This document shows positions 22,556 through 33,823 of a stretch of 64,000 nt of DNA, piece by piece. Within the stretch, counting starts at the first letter, position 1, and each line of letters opens with the position of its first letter. The notes beneath the pieces were generated by a model that was not told where the DNA came from, did no database searches, and saw only the letters and a list, made by a program, of their open reading frames with translations. A program made the position numbers and the translations under genes. Source of the DNA: Phyllostachys edulis. Lineage: Eukaryota; Streptophyta; Magnoliopsida; Poales; Poaceae. The stretch spans positions 9,780,441 through 9,844,440 of the forward strand of contig CM070561.1 of assembly GCA_036346405.1 (NCBI GenBank). The letters run 5' to 3'.

Positions 22556-22690
22556 CCAACCCATAGGGATAAATTATCTCTTACTCGCATCTCAAGGTGG
22601 CAAACCTTGTTGGGTCAAAAAGCTTTGAGGGGAAATCTGCCAAAAAGCCTTGGACTCCACAAAAACTAGCACAAATACTTCAAACACCAC
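22556..22690 (-). pseudogene. Element C RNase H tail remnant
   Basis: The minus strand shows a badly worn version of the KAQLADVLTKPLDPARFATL tail that is clear in element D (35500-35617): the nucleotides around 22600-22680 align with it, but stops and substitutions break the frame. It is the last trace of the pol gene in C. Its position, just ahead of the non-coding 3' region, is the same as in B and D. Confidence 0.5.
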
Positions 22691-23880
22691 AAGATCTCTA
22701 GGGACAACAACTCGAAAAGCTAGGGTGCGAAACACCAACACTAAAAAGTTTACAGGCAACCCAAAAACCTGCTAACACTAGTGATTGGGAGACAAGCTCG
22801 ACCTAGGCTGTGAGAGAAGTGCATCCTAGAAAACATGGGATAAGAAGAGTGTCTAGAAAAGACACGTGCTAGAACAGAGCCTCCTATCTACCCTGAACCC
22901 AACAAACCCAACACCTGACATGAACCAGATGCAATGCAAGGTAGACTATGGATACCATACACAAATGTAGGGTATAGAAGCTCGAACCTGAGTCCCACTG
23001 CTTGGCAGTGAGATGTAGTCATGATAGATGAAGATCCAATCCTTGAAGCTTCATAAGGTAGTTGCGCTCACCCATCATCCTCATCTCAAATTCCTTTGTC
23101 TCCGAGAAGTGATAGTCATCATTGAAGGCACAAATGAAGAAGAACCAACAGCTTGAGGTGATAACACTTGTTGGACCACATGTTCTTCTTCTCAGCTGAA
23201 AGACTACACCAAAGAGACAGAAAAAAGTCTATGCCTTGGTCTTTGGGTTAGTGAAACATTGTCTAAAGAAACAGTACCAAGACACATGACTAGCAAGGAT
23301 AGCAGTAGATGATCCAAAGCTCATTAAAGCATATCACCCATCATATATACAGTCATAGATAAAACATGCTAGTGAAAGCTATGGCAAGACTCATGCATCC
23401 ACAATTAACAGTAAAGCACAATAACCATGTAAGCATAAAGCATTTTAGAACAAATCATGAATAATGTATGCTAACATGGATATCAAGTGAACATGTGGAT
23501 ACACAAGACAAAAGTCAATAGGAGCAAGATAAATCATGTACAGATAGCACAGGCTCATGAAGACAAGACCAAACTCATATACCCATGGAAATTAGGAACA
23601 ACTATGAGATTCATGGATATATAAGCAAGGTAAAGGCATGATAAAGGATATCAAAGAACTAACACATGCCAAAATGGTACAGGTGAGCACAAAGACAAGC
23701 ACAACATGCCAAGTATGAATAATCATGAAAGTAAATGCATGAAGGTATAAGATAGCTCACCAAACATGTGAAAGCACCAATCATGAAAGCACATGCCTCT
23801 TGGAGGCCATCGTTGAGGTGGAAAACCATCAAGTGACCCGATCATGTGATGAAGTAAAAGATCAGAATCCTTTAAGTCCA
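22691..23880 (-). other. Non-coding interior of element C between Gag and RNase H tail
   Basis: AT-rich, with many short runs such as GATAAAGCATGATAAA-like wording and no protein. It aligns with 35650-36900 of element D. In a complete Sirevirus, protease, integrase and RT would lie here; both C and D instead carry the same unrelated non-coding sequence. Confidence 0.6.
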
Positions 23881-24551
23881 TGTTCTCCAACCCGCGTTCT
23901 TGGTACCTACACATGAGAAAGGCAAGGTGTCCAAGTCTTGGGTCCCGAAGGGTTAGAGAATGAATGCTTGGGAACCCAAACCTTGGACACACCACCACTA
24001 GAGGCAGTCGAAACATTATGTGAGTTAGCATGATGCAAATGATGGTCCATGCAAGAAGATCCAACATCAACCTTGAAGGCATGCCGCGAGTGGACAACTC
24101 GATGAGGAAAACGAGGTCCATCTCTAGAAAAGCGGCGATGCCCTAGCTTGAAAGCACCATGATGAGAACCAACAGAAGCATCAAAAGAACTCACACAACC
24201 TCGCCGTGTGTGTGTATCTCGATGAACAAAACGAGGTCCACCTCTTGGACAACAGTGGAAATCCTGCCTCGGGGCAACTCGTGGACCAAAACCAAATCTA
24301 TGCAAACCATGTCCACGGTGCTGTCCGACACCACTAGAAAAGGTGTCAAAGAAGCCATCAACAAATCGAGTCTTCGTGCTTGGCTCTTTAGTGTGCATGT
24401 CATGAGAAAGACTATGCCCACTAAGAGACTTAGAAGCATGAGCTCGATGCATCTGTTTTGCACGCCGAAAGCAAAAATCCACATGATGTCCATTCTTCCC
24501 ACAAAATGAGCAATGGTGTAAAGATCTACTAGTAGACACGGTCCGAGAGGA
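23881..24551 (-). pseudogene. Element C Gag C-terminal fragment with zinc knuckle
   Basis: The minus strand reads LHHCSFCGKNGHHVDFCFRR (about 24440-24505), a CX2CX4HX4C zinc knuckle for RNA binding. It is followed by a basic, His/Arg/Gly-rich tail and closes with KVWVPKHSFSNPSGPKTW (about 23925-23985), wording seen at the end of Sirevirus Gag. The N-terminal two-thirds of Gag are missing. Because of the deletion the open frame runs unbroken from LTR sequence (from 24890) into this fragment, giving a 327-codon chimeric frame (23907-24890). That frame is most likely an accident of the deletion. The matching part of D is at 36930-37600. Confidence 0.75.
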
Positions 24552-26278
24552 CGAAAGAAATAAACAACTCAACAGGAATCGCTGGCAAGATCTGCAGAGC
24601 AGAGTAGCACAGCCGCCGCCGCTTCCTACTGACGCAACAACAAGAAACCAACAGGAATCGGCAAGAAAATAAACTGAACAGGAAATGCTCAGCTGCCAAG
24701 GATTCGGTTTCAAAGAGAGCATCGATGGCGACCACACAAGTACGCATTTCTCCAGGCGCACTCCAGAGGGCCGCCAAGACACAAGCAGATTTTTCAGGCA
24801 ATTCAAATCAAGCACAGCAAAGAAATATAATAATCTAAAACAGCAAACCTCAGAGTCGAAACCGAAACCAGTCGGAACAAATGATAGCAACGATTTTTCA
24901 GGGCGCTGCTTCCAAGGTACCGATTTCTACGGGCACTAAAGGCCGCCGTCAAGCTCCGGAAATTGCTGGCAAACAAAGAACCGCAGTTAACAGCAATCAA
25001 GAAAGTAGCTGCCCAAGCAGTCAAAAATGGAGATCAAATCAAACAGTGAATCGCCAGAACTTGGATTGACTCAATGGAACAAAGCGATTTACACAAACGC
25101 AAGATCCAAAAGGACAAGGAACTCTGTCACAGAGCCTGCACACCCTCGATTAAGCAGAGATTGCCCATGATCCTGGTCTACAGGGCGCCGCCGCCACTCC
25201 CGATTTTCTTTTTCGCCAAGACACCGGGCCGCCACCAAAAGCCACAAAACGCCCTATTTTTTCTTCAAGAACAGACTATACACCAATGGCCACGACAAGC
25301 CTCCATTTTTTCCGGGACACAGGGCACCGCCCCAGCTCCCTAATTCCTACCGGCACACATCACCACAGGCGCCGCCATTCTCTCATTTCCTACAGGCTAC
25401 CGGGCGCCGCCAATGGTTTTCCTTTTTTTTTTTCAGCGGCAGCCCACCTAGAAGACCCATCACTATTCCTTTTATAGGGCACCTCAAACCCTAAAAACCT
25501 TAATGGGCTTCCGTTAAGGCCCAACAACAATGGAACACATACGCACACAAATTAAAGCGCCGTCTTCATCGTCGATTGATCTAAACTGCTTCACCATGCG
25601 CCGACCCGCGCCGCGGCTTAGTCAAAAGGTCACCAAGGCGGTATTTGGTAAAATTACCAAAATACCCCTTCTCGATCTTTTCCAAAAGACCAAGTCCATA
25701 GATCGTGAAGCAATCCCATGCTTCGCCACGTGTAAGTTGATCAATGGCTCCATGTCGTCAAGTCTCTCCCGTTCGGATCCCACCGGCACCACTGAGCACT
25801 TGCAACGACTCTCGCGCCGCTTGATCCAACCAGTCGCACCGAATCGCCCGTTCGGTCATCCTCGTCCATTCTGCGCCACGCTTGAGTCACTTGACCTCAC
25901 ACGGCATCCATGATCGTTCTGGACCTCAGCTCTCCGAGCTTAGTCCCAATCCTCCTCGCCGTTGACGGTCATTGACCTTCAAGCCACCTGCACAACAATA
26001 GACAAGCAAACACGAATCCGGAAATAAGTTCTTCACAACTTGACCCACGTTAGCCAAACATGCAATATGCAACACATATGCACTATAGCCTATGAACTCA
26101 ACCTGTCCCAAAGCCAAAACATAACTTATATCAACATTCAGCACAAAAGCCGGTCAGACCGCCGCTGACCTGATAGATCTGAAACTTTGTCGAAAACACA
26201 TGAAACTTCACACCAAAAGCCACATTACCAATTGTTTCATCATCCTAAGATCATGGGCATATCCCCATGATATCCACA
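24552..26278 (-). repeat. 5' LTR of element C (right copy, inner end deleted)
   Basis: Matches the left LTR from about 19655 onward. The inner 750 bases equivalent to 18902-19654 are gone and Gag sequence follows directly at 24551. It retains the segment 24968-25618 that is missing from the left copy. Ends TATCCACA at 26278, next to the GCTTC duplication. Confidence 0.85.
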
Positions 26279-26283
26279 GCTTC

Positions 26284-27730
26284 TAAATATGGTTTTCAGT
26301 GCAGTATAGGCTACAGGTGTCTTAATATTAGTGTAGTATAGTCCAGACCGATATGAAGGAAGTCGTTCTAATACATTTTTTCTATTTTCTTCACGCTTTG
26401 TAATGAGCAGGTATTCCTTACCATACTCTTCCTCAGTCTTTACGTGGAAATCATTAGCGTGAATATCCTTGAAACTTAGGAGAGTTCTAGTCGATTCTAG
26501 GTACAATAAGGCTTCTTTAATGACCAAAGTTGGGCCCATCGGGAGTATAATTGTGGCCCTTCCTGGGCCTATTATACAAGCATCGCTGCCCGCGATTGTC
26601 GTAATACTACCATCATTCTTGCTAATCGACTGAAAGAATTTCGTCTCTCTCAAGATGATATTCGTTGTGCCGCTATCATCTAAGCACACTTTCTCCATAG
26701 GATGCCACACATGTTCTAATATAAAATACTTTATTGATATGTAGTAGGAAGCAATCAACACATAAATAAAATACTTCAAATATCATAACATAGCATGCTA
26801 TTATACACGAAGACAGCTGTTGTGAGTCCTCCCCCTCAGTGAAGGAAAAGTGGGTTTCATGCTGCCAGTTGTTGCCCTTCTTCTGTTTGGCCTTAAAAGC
26901 GTCATCACGTGCTGCGGTTCTTCACATATTCGCGTCCAGTGCCCCCACTTGCCACACTTGTTGCAGGTTTGGTCTTGTTGACCATAGGGCTTGTTGTTCC
27001 GCTTTGGCTTGTTGGCCTTCTGTTCCCTTGGAGCATTTGGCTTGCCTTTCTGGGCTGTAGCCTTGCCCTTCCTTCCCCTTTTCTTCATTATAGGCTTTTG
27101 CACCTTGAAGCTCCCAGTGTTGGCCTCACGGCCAGTGGAGCTCCTAGGTGGCTAGGCGACGAAATTCTTGCGGAGAATGTCATCCTGAGCCTCTGCAACC
27201 TTCATAATGTCAATCAATTCGGCATACTCCTTGTAGCCATCTTGACGATAGTTGCACGCAGACTGTACTGCACTGGGGTGGAAGGTGGAGAGCATCTTCT
27301 CAATATTTTGCTCATGTGTGACTTGCTTGTCACAGAGTTGAAGATTGGTACATATCCTATGCAAGACAGAATTGTATTCTCCCACGGTCTTGAAGTTAGC
27401 AAACCTCAGTCAGATCCATTCCTGCTCTGCCTAAGGAAGAATGGTGTACTTTAGCTTCTTGAACCGCTGCTTCAGTGCAGTCCACAAGGCTAGTACGCTC
27501 TTCTCTGCCATGTACTCATTCTTGAGTGTGAGGCAGAGGTGGTGCCTGACAATATGAAGTGCCTGATTATTTTCCTCAGGGGTGGGTTTGGCATCCTTCG
27601 ATGCACCAATCCCAATGGTAGCGCGGAGCTTCTTGGCTCCAAGTACAATCTCGATGTCGGAAGCCCAAGTCAAGTAGTTTTGGCTGTGCTAGGCCAGCTC
27701 CTTGAACTCCCGATTCGTGATGCTTGTCAT
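26284..27730 (-). pseudogene. Copia element A: Gag and protease (broken)
   Basis: Begins at ATG 27730 (MTSITNREFKELA), with a stop replacing the next codon and then HSQNYLTWASDIEIVLGAKK. The capsid-like UBN2 region runs to about 27150 (LWTALKQRFKKLKYTILP, EYNSVLHRICTNLQL). A basic stretch and the zinc knuckle CNKCGKWGHWTRIC (CX2CX4HX4C, about 26935-26976) follow. The protease region is at 26284-26779, with the active-site wording VCLDDSGTTNIILRE (about 26650-26694) and the downstream ALKTIF that marks the pre-integrase start. Gag packages element RNA and the protease matures the polyprotein. A premature stop and frame changes make it dead. It resembles the TAR-type copia lineage. Confidence 0.85.
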
Positions 27731-28822
27731 CTACATGTGCATGCAAGAAATATATAAATTTACTATAGGTTAAAATGCATGAAATAAAATGGATAATTGT
27801 ACAAATTACTCTCATAATGTTCTAGAATTTTCTACGCAATTTTCTGTAATTTTACTGCTAATTTCAGTGATTAAAGGCAATTTAAGCAATTACGATTAAT
27901 CAGAACAGTAAATAAATACATAAAAGCATAGAAAATAATAATAATAATAGTGCTAAACATGCTTCAAAAGCTAAAAACAATTCAAAATTTGAATTCCTGA
28001 TGCCCTTTTATGCTGGAATATGAATTTTCGGTGAATTCTGCAATTTCCAAGGGCTTAATTGCAAAATTTTCTTTTTTCTTTTTTTCTTTTCTATTCCTTT
28101 TTTTCCAATTTTGGGCCGCGCCCTGACAACCCATTTGGCCCAGTTTGACCAGGTCAAAAGGGGTGAGGGGGGTTTCTTTAGGGTTCCTTGCCCTGCTCAC
28201 CAAGGCAATGACGCAGGCGCTCCACGTGAGGTGCACGCTGGATCCGTGCAAGATCAGGTCTGCGGCGGGTGTGTGGCAGGTGCGATGGCGGTTCTTGGGG
28301 GCCAGCCGGTGCACGCACACACGACCAAGAAGGCCGGCGGCCGGGCAGCCTGGTCGGTAGTCTTGCGCGGCATTCATACAGCGTGGTAGTCTTGGTGCAT
28401 GTTGGGCCTACGGCGGGCGACTACAAAGGCGGGTGGCGGTAGTGGCTGGTCGAGCACGGCGGCACATGAGCGCTGTCGGGGCCGATCTTTGGCGACGACA
28501 AGCCTGGTGGTAGCGTGCCTTTGGGCGGCGTCGCGAGTGACTACAAAGTCTGGCGCTTGGGGCACGGCCGTAGCGGTTCGACCATGGCTTTGGTCTTGGC
28601 ATGGGCGTGCTTTCGGTGGTGGTTATGACGCAAGATCTAGTCGCTAGAAGCAAAGCAGCGGTGGCTTCGGCCGGGTGGTGGCGACTCGCCCGTGCAGGCG
28701 TGCAACTTGCATGCATGCGAGTGCTGGCGCTAGTTTTTTCTTTCTTTTCATTCAATCCACGGTACAATCATCATCTACCTTTTTATGCAATTTATCGATC
28801 AGCATAGCCGGCGACTAGTTTC
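27731..28822 (-). other. Leader region of copia element A
   Basis: Upstream of the A Gag start on the minus strand. It has two halves: an AT-rich part (27731-28110), and a GC-rich part (28110-28720) with a chance 119-codon frame rich in Arg, Pro and Ala. The same AT-rich/GC-rich leader layout occurs in element E (29100-30857), which supports a lineage trait. I could not find a primer-binding site or a 5' LTR for A to the right. Confidence 0.5.
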
Positions 28823-29099
28823 TGGCAGAGGGTAATATAATGAAAAAGGGCCAAATAGGCAAAATATACCCCCTCTTCTTTTTTTTGTTCCTATTAAGAA
28901 ACTCTAGGTTTGTGGGCAAAAGACTGAAATGCCCCTGGAAGGGATCCACCCCAGTAGGTCTATAAATAGGACCCTTTTATGTAAAGAGAAGGATGGATGA
29001 TGAATAGAAAAGCTCTACCCCTATACTACGTGTCTCTCTTTGGTGTTTATTGTGTGATTGGATTAATTGTCTCCTGACTACGACATCTATTATTTAACA
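28823..29099 (+). repeat. LTR (at least its 3' part) of plus-strand copia element E
   Basis: A TATA box (28971-28978) is followed by a typical R-U5 region and the sequence ATTATTTAACACGTTATCAG, which in TAR-type plant copia elements marks the LTR end (..AACA) and the start of the internal leader. The start at TGGCAGAGGG (28823) is a guess; the LTR could begin elsewhere in 28720-28850. It faces the opposite way from element A. Confidence 0.55.
28971..28978 (+). promoter_or_regulatory. TATA box in LTR of element E
   Basis: TATAAATA preceded by GTC and followed by GGACCC, about 130 bases ahead of the LTR end. This is a normal position for a copia LTR promoter. Confidence 0.6.
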
Positions 29100-30857
29100 C
29101 GTTATCAGCAAGATTCATTCTTCCGGCAAATCGGTATGTCATTCGGGATTCCCTCCTTTTCGATCCCTAATCTCGCTATTAGATTAATCTGGTAGATTAA
29201 CTTGCATGAACCCGATTAGATTTGTTATTTGCTAATTAGAGTTTCTAATGATTGCGTTGCTATTCATCAGTAGTTCGGCCGACACGGTGTTGCCCAATCA
29301 TTGCCGTCACCGTGTTCATCCACAAGACCAGGCCGCCGCCACCCTACCAACCAGGCACCCGAGGCCGCCACCGCCGCCCACGCGCCGCCCGAGGCCACCG
29401 CCGCCACCATCCGTGTTCCCACTGGCCCGAAGCCACACCACCGCACCGCTGACCTGAGGCTGCATTGCCGCCCGTCCATTCTCCCGCTGGTCCGCCACCA
29501 CGCCATGAGTGTCACTGCCACCAAAACGGGCCCCTTTTTGTCCTATGTCTAGCAGGCCGGGCAATGATTTGTGCCGGCCAAGCCCAAGTTATTTTTTGGG
29601 AATTAGAAAGAAAAATCCCAAAACTTTGCAGAAAGGCCCTCGAAAATTCTTACAATTATGAGGAAAGTTTGTGTAGAAGAAAATTTAGCAAAAAAACCCC
29701 TAGCGTTTCGAGAAATTACAGCGAATTTTGGATTTTTGTGTATTCTTGCAGAATTGCCCTTCAGGAATTCGATTTTTTTTCACTGTATCAGTATGTTCTA
29801 ATGTTCTTTTACAACTTAGACCCTGTGGTTTAGGTTAATTACTTAATTATTTAGAAAATCTGAAATTTTCATTTAGTCATAGAAACTAAATTTCTAAGGT
29901 ATGTGAGCTTCGATAATTTGTGAAATATTAAACCTTGGAAGCATCGTATTTTTATGTTTTATTTTTTTTCCTGGTATTGCGTGTTTTGGTAATTTAATTA
30001 ATGGTTTAGTAATTTTGAAAATTGCTTTGACACCTTCAAATTATCAGAAAAATCCCAAAAATACTTGGAATTTTTTTGGAAATTTATAAATTATCTACTG
30101 AATAGATAAAATTAATCTTTACTGTTTGGTACTCGTTTTATGCATTTAAAATTATTTACCAGCTATAAACATATTGAAAATTACATGAATTATGTAGAAT
30201 ATGTTAGACATCACTAATTGGATATTTGTTTATCCTAGATGGAAGCAATAATAAGCACATGCTATGCACTATGGAGACCTGTAGCAATCTCCTAGTTATC
30301 CCTTAGTCGTGTAAAGATGTCGTTTTCTTGCACGAGTCGCATTAGTAGTATAGATTCAGCTCCTATCGAGCTTGGTCCTGCTCATGATGAGCATCTCTTA
30401 TCTTTTGCTTTATGCTGAAAACTTATGTATTAGATTGTTTTTTCTTGGATGCCATAAATAAAATAATTATCCAACTCTATTAAAGCCTTATCCCCTGCTG
30501 AATAGTTGATTAAATATGCTTAATAGAACATATTGCTAGTAGCATATCTTACATGTAGTAAAATAATTAATCTTGCATGGAATAAAATTTGTAAACCGTA
30601 TGCCTAAAAATTGAAAATACTTTGCCATGCCTGGCTAACAATATATTGGACATGTGTTCTTGATATCTAATAAGCCTTAATCCACTAGCTTGTAGTGCAC
30701 GGATGCCTAGATAGCAAAAAAAAATTATTTTTCTGAGTGGCACCATAACAAGCCTTGTCATATGATGATCTCTGATGGATCACTTTGGCTAGAAAACATC
30801 ATAATCCTCAAATAAGTACATAATAACTTACACCCTAAGACGTGGAATCTATATAAC
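29100..30857 (+). other. Long leader of copia element E
   Basis: Begins CGTTATCAGCA after the LTR. A GC-rich part (29280-29530, CCGCCACCGCCGCC-type) is followed by an AT-rich part with no protein. No Gag is found before the D insertion at 30858. The last five bases (ATAAC, 30853-30857) are the D target duplication. Confidence 0.5.
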
Positions 30858-32201
30858 TGTTGGACCGAAACGGCGACTAGAGGGGGGTGAATAGGAGCAC
30901 GATCTCTTTTTCACCTTGATTAAATTCAATATGATTTTCGCTCCAATAGCTATAAAAACTATGAAGATCAATACACCAGCACAGTGGAAGACTTGTATTG
31001 AATCCAATCAAAACCCCGAAGCAAATAGACCAAAATCACAAAAACTCAAAACCTAAAGAGTTGGGCAGTCAGATCTCCATGTAATTGGTGGTCTAACCTT
31101 TGGAAATCGGTCTGACCTCTAGGTACATGGCGGTCTGACCTCCAGGCCAATGAACAGTAAAATCAGCTCGAACTCAAAATTACAAATTGGTCTAATTTTT
31201 AATCCACGACTCCAAACTTCACAAAACTTGAAACATACCTTCTTTAAGATGTCAGGAACCTATTCCAATCAACAATCATGAAGATCGTTACAAAAATTCT
31301 GACCTTTTTCCGTTTGAGTGAAGGTTGCTTCAAAACCGAGCCAAATATGAAAAAGGTGATTGAGAGGATTTCGTGAGAGGAATCAATCCAAGATGGCTAA
31401 AGATGGTCACCCATACATCTTAGCACCCTCAATCACAGAAAGAATCAAACCAAAAGCTCTCAAGAGCAAAACCCCTAAAATCACCCTTTCTTTCACCAAA
31501 ACCAGGGCAAAATCAAACGTAGATTCAAAAGCTTGCTCGTGGGTGGATGATGATCAAGATAACATTAGATCATACCCCATACATACCAGCAAGCAAGATC
31601 ACAGTAAGATTCCAAATAAAAACTTAAGAAACACCAAAAATCTCAAAGGTATCAAAGAGAGAGCAAGAATAAGAAGAACTCAACTTGGGGCAAATCTTGT
31701 AAGGATTGATTAGATAGATTGTATGTTTATAACCACTCCACCATGGAGGACAAAAGCTCAACACTTGAGCACTCAATCAATCCATCTCTCATGAACCCTA
31801 GCCTCTCCACTTTCCTCTCCTAGCCCTAAATCCCAAGTTAGGGTTTCTAGAATCAAAGGGTTAAGGGTTACAACTAGCACCGTCCTCTTTTATAGTGGAG
31901 GCTAGCACTAGAGAGACATCCCAAATGGGCACCCGTTAAGCCCACACACAAACGGGTTTCACTCACACACGCTTCTCAAAGCGCCGTCTTCATCTTTTCT
32001 TGACCTGGATTGCCTCTCCTTCGCCGTCTTGCGCTGTGGTTTCTCCCAGGCCAAGAAGGTGGTTTTGCACACTACCACTTACCACTTTTTCGGTATAGAG
32101 CAATTTCCCAAAATGCCCCTCTACCGACCTTTGGCGATTCCTTCGCCTCGAAGCATCTCCCATGCTCCATCATCATCCATGTGGCCCCAATGACTTCCCG
32201 C

Positions 32202-32580
32202 CAGGGTTATCAATTTCATCGAAATTTCGGTGAAATGGCCGAAATTTCATTCATTTCGCTGGGTCCCGAAAGAATTTCAATTCATTCAAATCTTTTCGAT
32301 CGGTTTGAATTTGGAGGGTTAAAAGGAGTAAACACTAGTATATAATCACCAAGCCGAGTGTAGCCCGGTGGCAACGCCTGTGCACGTCCACCTAGAAGAC
32401 CTGGGATCGAATCCCACCCAATGCAACATTTTTTTGTGATTTTTTAAAATTTTAAATTCAAATTTGATTCAAACCAGTTTGAAACCCACCGAAATTTCAG
32501 ACCGAAATTCCAAAATTTCGGTGATTTCGGCTATTTCGGCCACCAACGAAATTTTTTCAAAAACGAAATTGTTAACCCTG
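32202..32580. mobile_element. hAT-type MITE with an internal tRNA-like segment
   Basis: Present in the left LTR of D and absent from the right LTR, where CTTCCCGCCAAGCC runs on unbroken. The ends are inverted repeats, CAGGGTTATCAATTTC and the reverse complement of GAAATTGTTAACCCTG. An 8-bp target duplication CTTCCCGC (32194-32201 and 32581-32588) points to the hAT superfamily; a 9-bp reading with a Mutator origin is the alternative. It is 379 bp, has no coding capacity, and has further inner inverted AAATTTCGG repeats. Confidence 0.82.
32354..32416 (+). ncRNA. tRNA-like / SINE-like Pol III promoter segment (not a tRNA gene)
   Basis: TAGCCCGGTGGC (32361-32372) resembles a Pol III A box, and GGGATCGAATCCC (32403-32415) contains the B-box pattern GWTCRANNC. 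The spacing of about 44 bases is tRNA-like. I cannot fold a full cloverleaf, and no T-run terminator is close except the T7 run about 15 bases further on. It may be a fragment of a SINE carried within the MITE. Confidence 0.4.
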
Positions 32581-33809
32581 CTTCCCGCCAAGCCTCTCAC
32601 GCGTTCGGATCCCATCGAACCATCCTTGCTTGCAACTGGGACCAAGTCACTTGGCGCACTATATGACTCACCATAACTGCACCCGACTTCCTTGACCATT
32701 CAGGACCTCAGCTCCTCTCCGAGCTTAGTCCAGACCTCAACTCCTCCCTGAGTCTAGTCCCGGTCAACCTTGCCGCTGCCCGTCATGTTCATCACCGGTA
32801 GCTTCCGCTCCGGTTCCTTGTCTTCTCGGCTTGTAAGCACTTCGCTAGCCTCAGTCATCTTCCAGCACCACCTCGATCATTTTGGACCTCGGTTCTCCTA
32901 ACCTAGTCCCGATCTTGTCTGCCTCACCATGACCTAGCTCCGGTGTCCTACAACCATCACAAACAAGCAAACCATTACGTAGCACCGCATGATATGCACA
33001 ATCATCAATTGACATAATTGATGAGGCATGAGCACATACCTTCACAAAGGCCTTTGCTCAAATTTCGCCTTCTATGGTTCTAGTCCATCTTGCACCTTGC
33101 TTGAGTCCAACCATCTTACCCGACATCCATGACCATTCTGGACCTCGGTTCTCCTAACCTAGTCCCGGTCCTCCTCGTCGTTGACCATAGTTGACTCCAA
33201 GTCACCTGTACAACAATAGACCAAGCAACCATTTCCGGGCACAAGTTCTTCACAACTTGACCTATGTTAGCCAAAATATGCATCGTGTAACATCTATACA
33301 ATGAAATCCATGAACTTGACCTAACCAACAAACATTGCCGTCAAGTTGGTCGACGAACAAGTCAAAATCGGCCAGACCGCCACCCATGGTCGGTCTGACC
33401 ACCCTCAAGGGACTTAGCTAAATTTCCACCCTGAAAATCCGAAACTCTTTGGAAATTTCAAACGAATAGATCTTTTGACTCGAAGCTCCAAAAATTAAGA
33501 GACCAAGTGTAGAAGAATCCCCTCTCTTGCCTACACCCTCTATTTTTGGCCCAGCTCCAAACACAAAAGTCATTTTGGCCGGTCAGACCGCCAGCCTTTT
33601 GGCCAAAGCTAGGGCCGGTCTGACCGCCAGAGGTGGTCGATCAGACCACCACACAGGCCGGTCTGACCACCGCATCTTGGCCGGTCTGACCGCCTATAGC
33701 CTGACAGCAGCAGGACTTTACCGAAAACGAGGGTTTCTCCAAACACCTCGACGCTATTGCCTATTGTTCAACACACTAAGATTAGGATTATATCCATATG
33801 ATCTCCACA

Positions 33810-33823
33810 ATCTCCCCCTTGAT
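33810..33823 (-). other. Polypurine tract of element D
   Basis: The plus strand reads ATCTCCCCCTTGAT next to the LTR end; on the element strand it is ATCAAGGGGGAGAT. It is identical to that of C at 20724-20737. Confidence 0.85.

Larger units (their letters stand above)
18902..26278 (-). mobile_element. Sirevirus-like non-autonomous derivative C
   Basis: Flanked by the 5-bp target duplication GCTTC (18897-18901 and 26279-26283). The left copy of the LTR ends CATGATATCCACA, followed by the reverse of the polypurine tract (ATCTCCCCCTTGAT), so the element reads right to left. It keeps a C-terminal Gag fragment (about 23880-24551) and a corrupted RNase H tail (about 22560-22690), but protease, integrase and RT are absent. 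The primer-binding site, the start of Gag and the inner part of the 5' LTR have been deleted. It lies in element A between the protease and integrase regions. Confidence 0.85.
30858..33809 (-). repeat. 3' LTR of element D (left copy, with MITE inside)
   Basis: Starts TGTTGGACCGAAACGG and ends ATCTCCACA. It is 2.95 kb, or about 2.57 kb without the MITE and its duplicated target, close to the 2.61 kb of the right copy. Clusters of GGTCTGACC motifs lie at about 31060-31145 and 33555-33700. Confidence 0.93.

Noticed and set aside
28408..28767. 119-codon Arg/Pro-rich frame on the minus strand
   Set aside because: It is in a GC-rich leader of element A where several frames stay open by composition alone; no domain was recognised.
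32354..32416. Possible tRNA gene
   Set aside because: Only A-box- and B-box-like motifs are present; no acceptor stem or anticodon stem of normal form can be drawn, and the piece lies inside a MITE.
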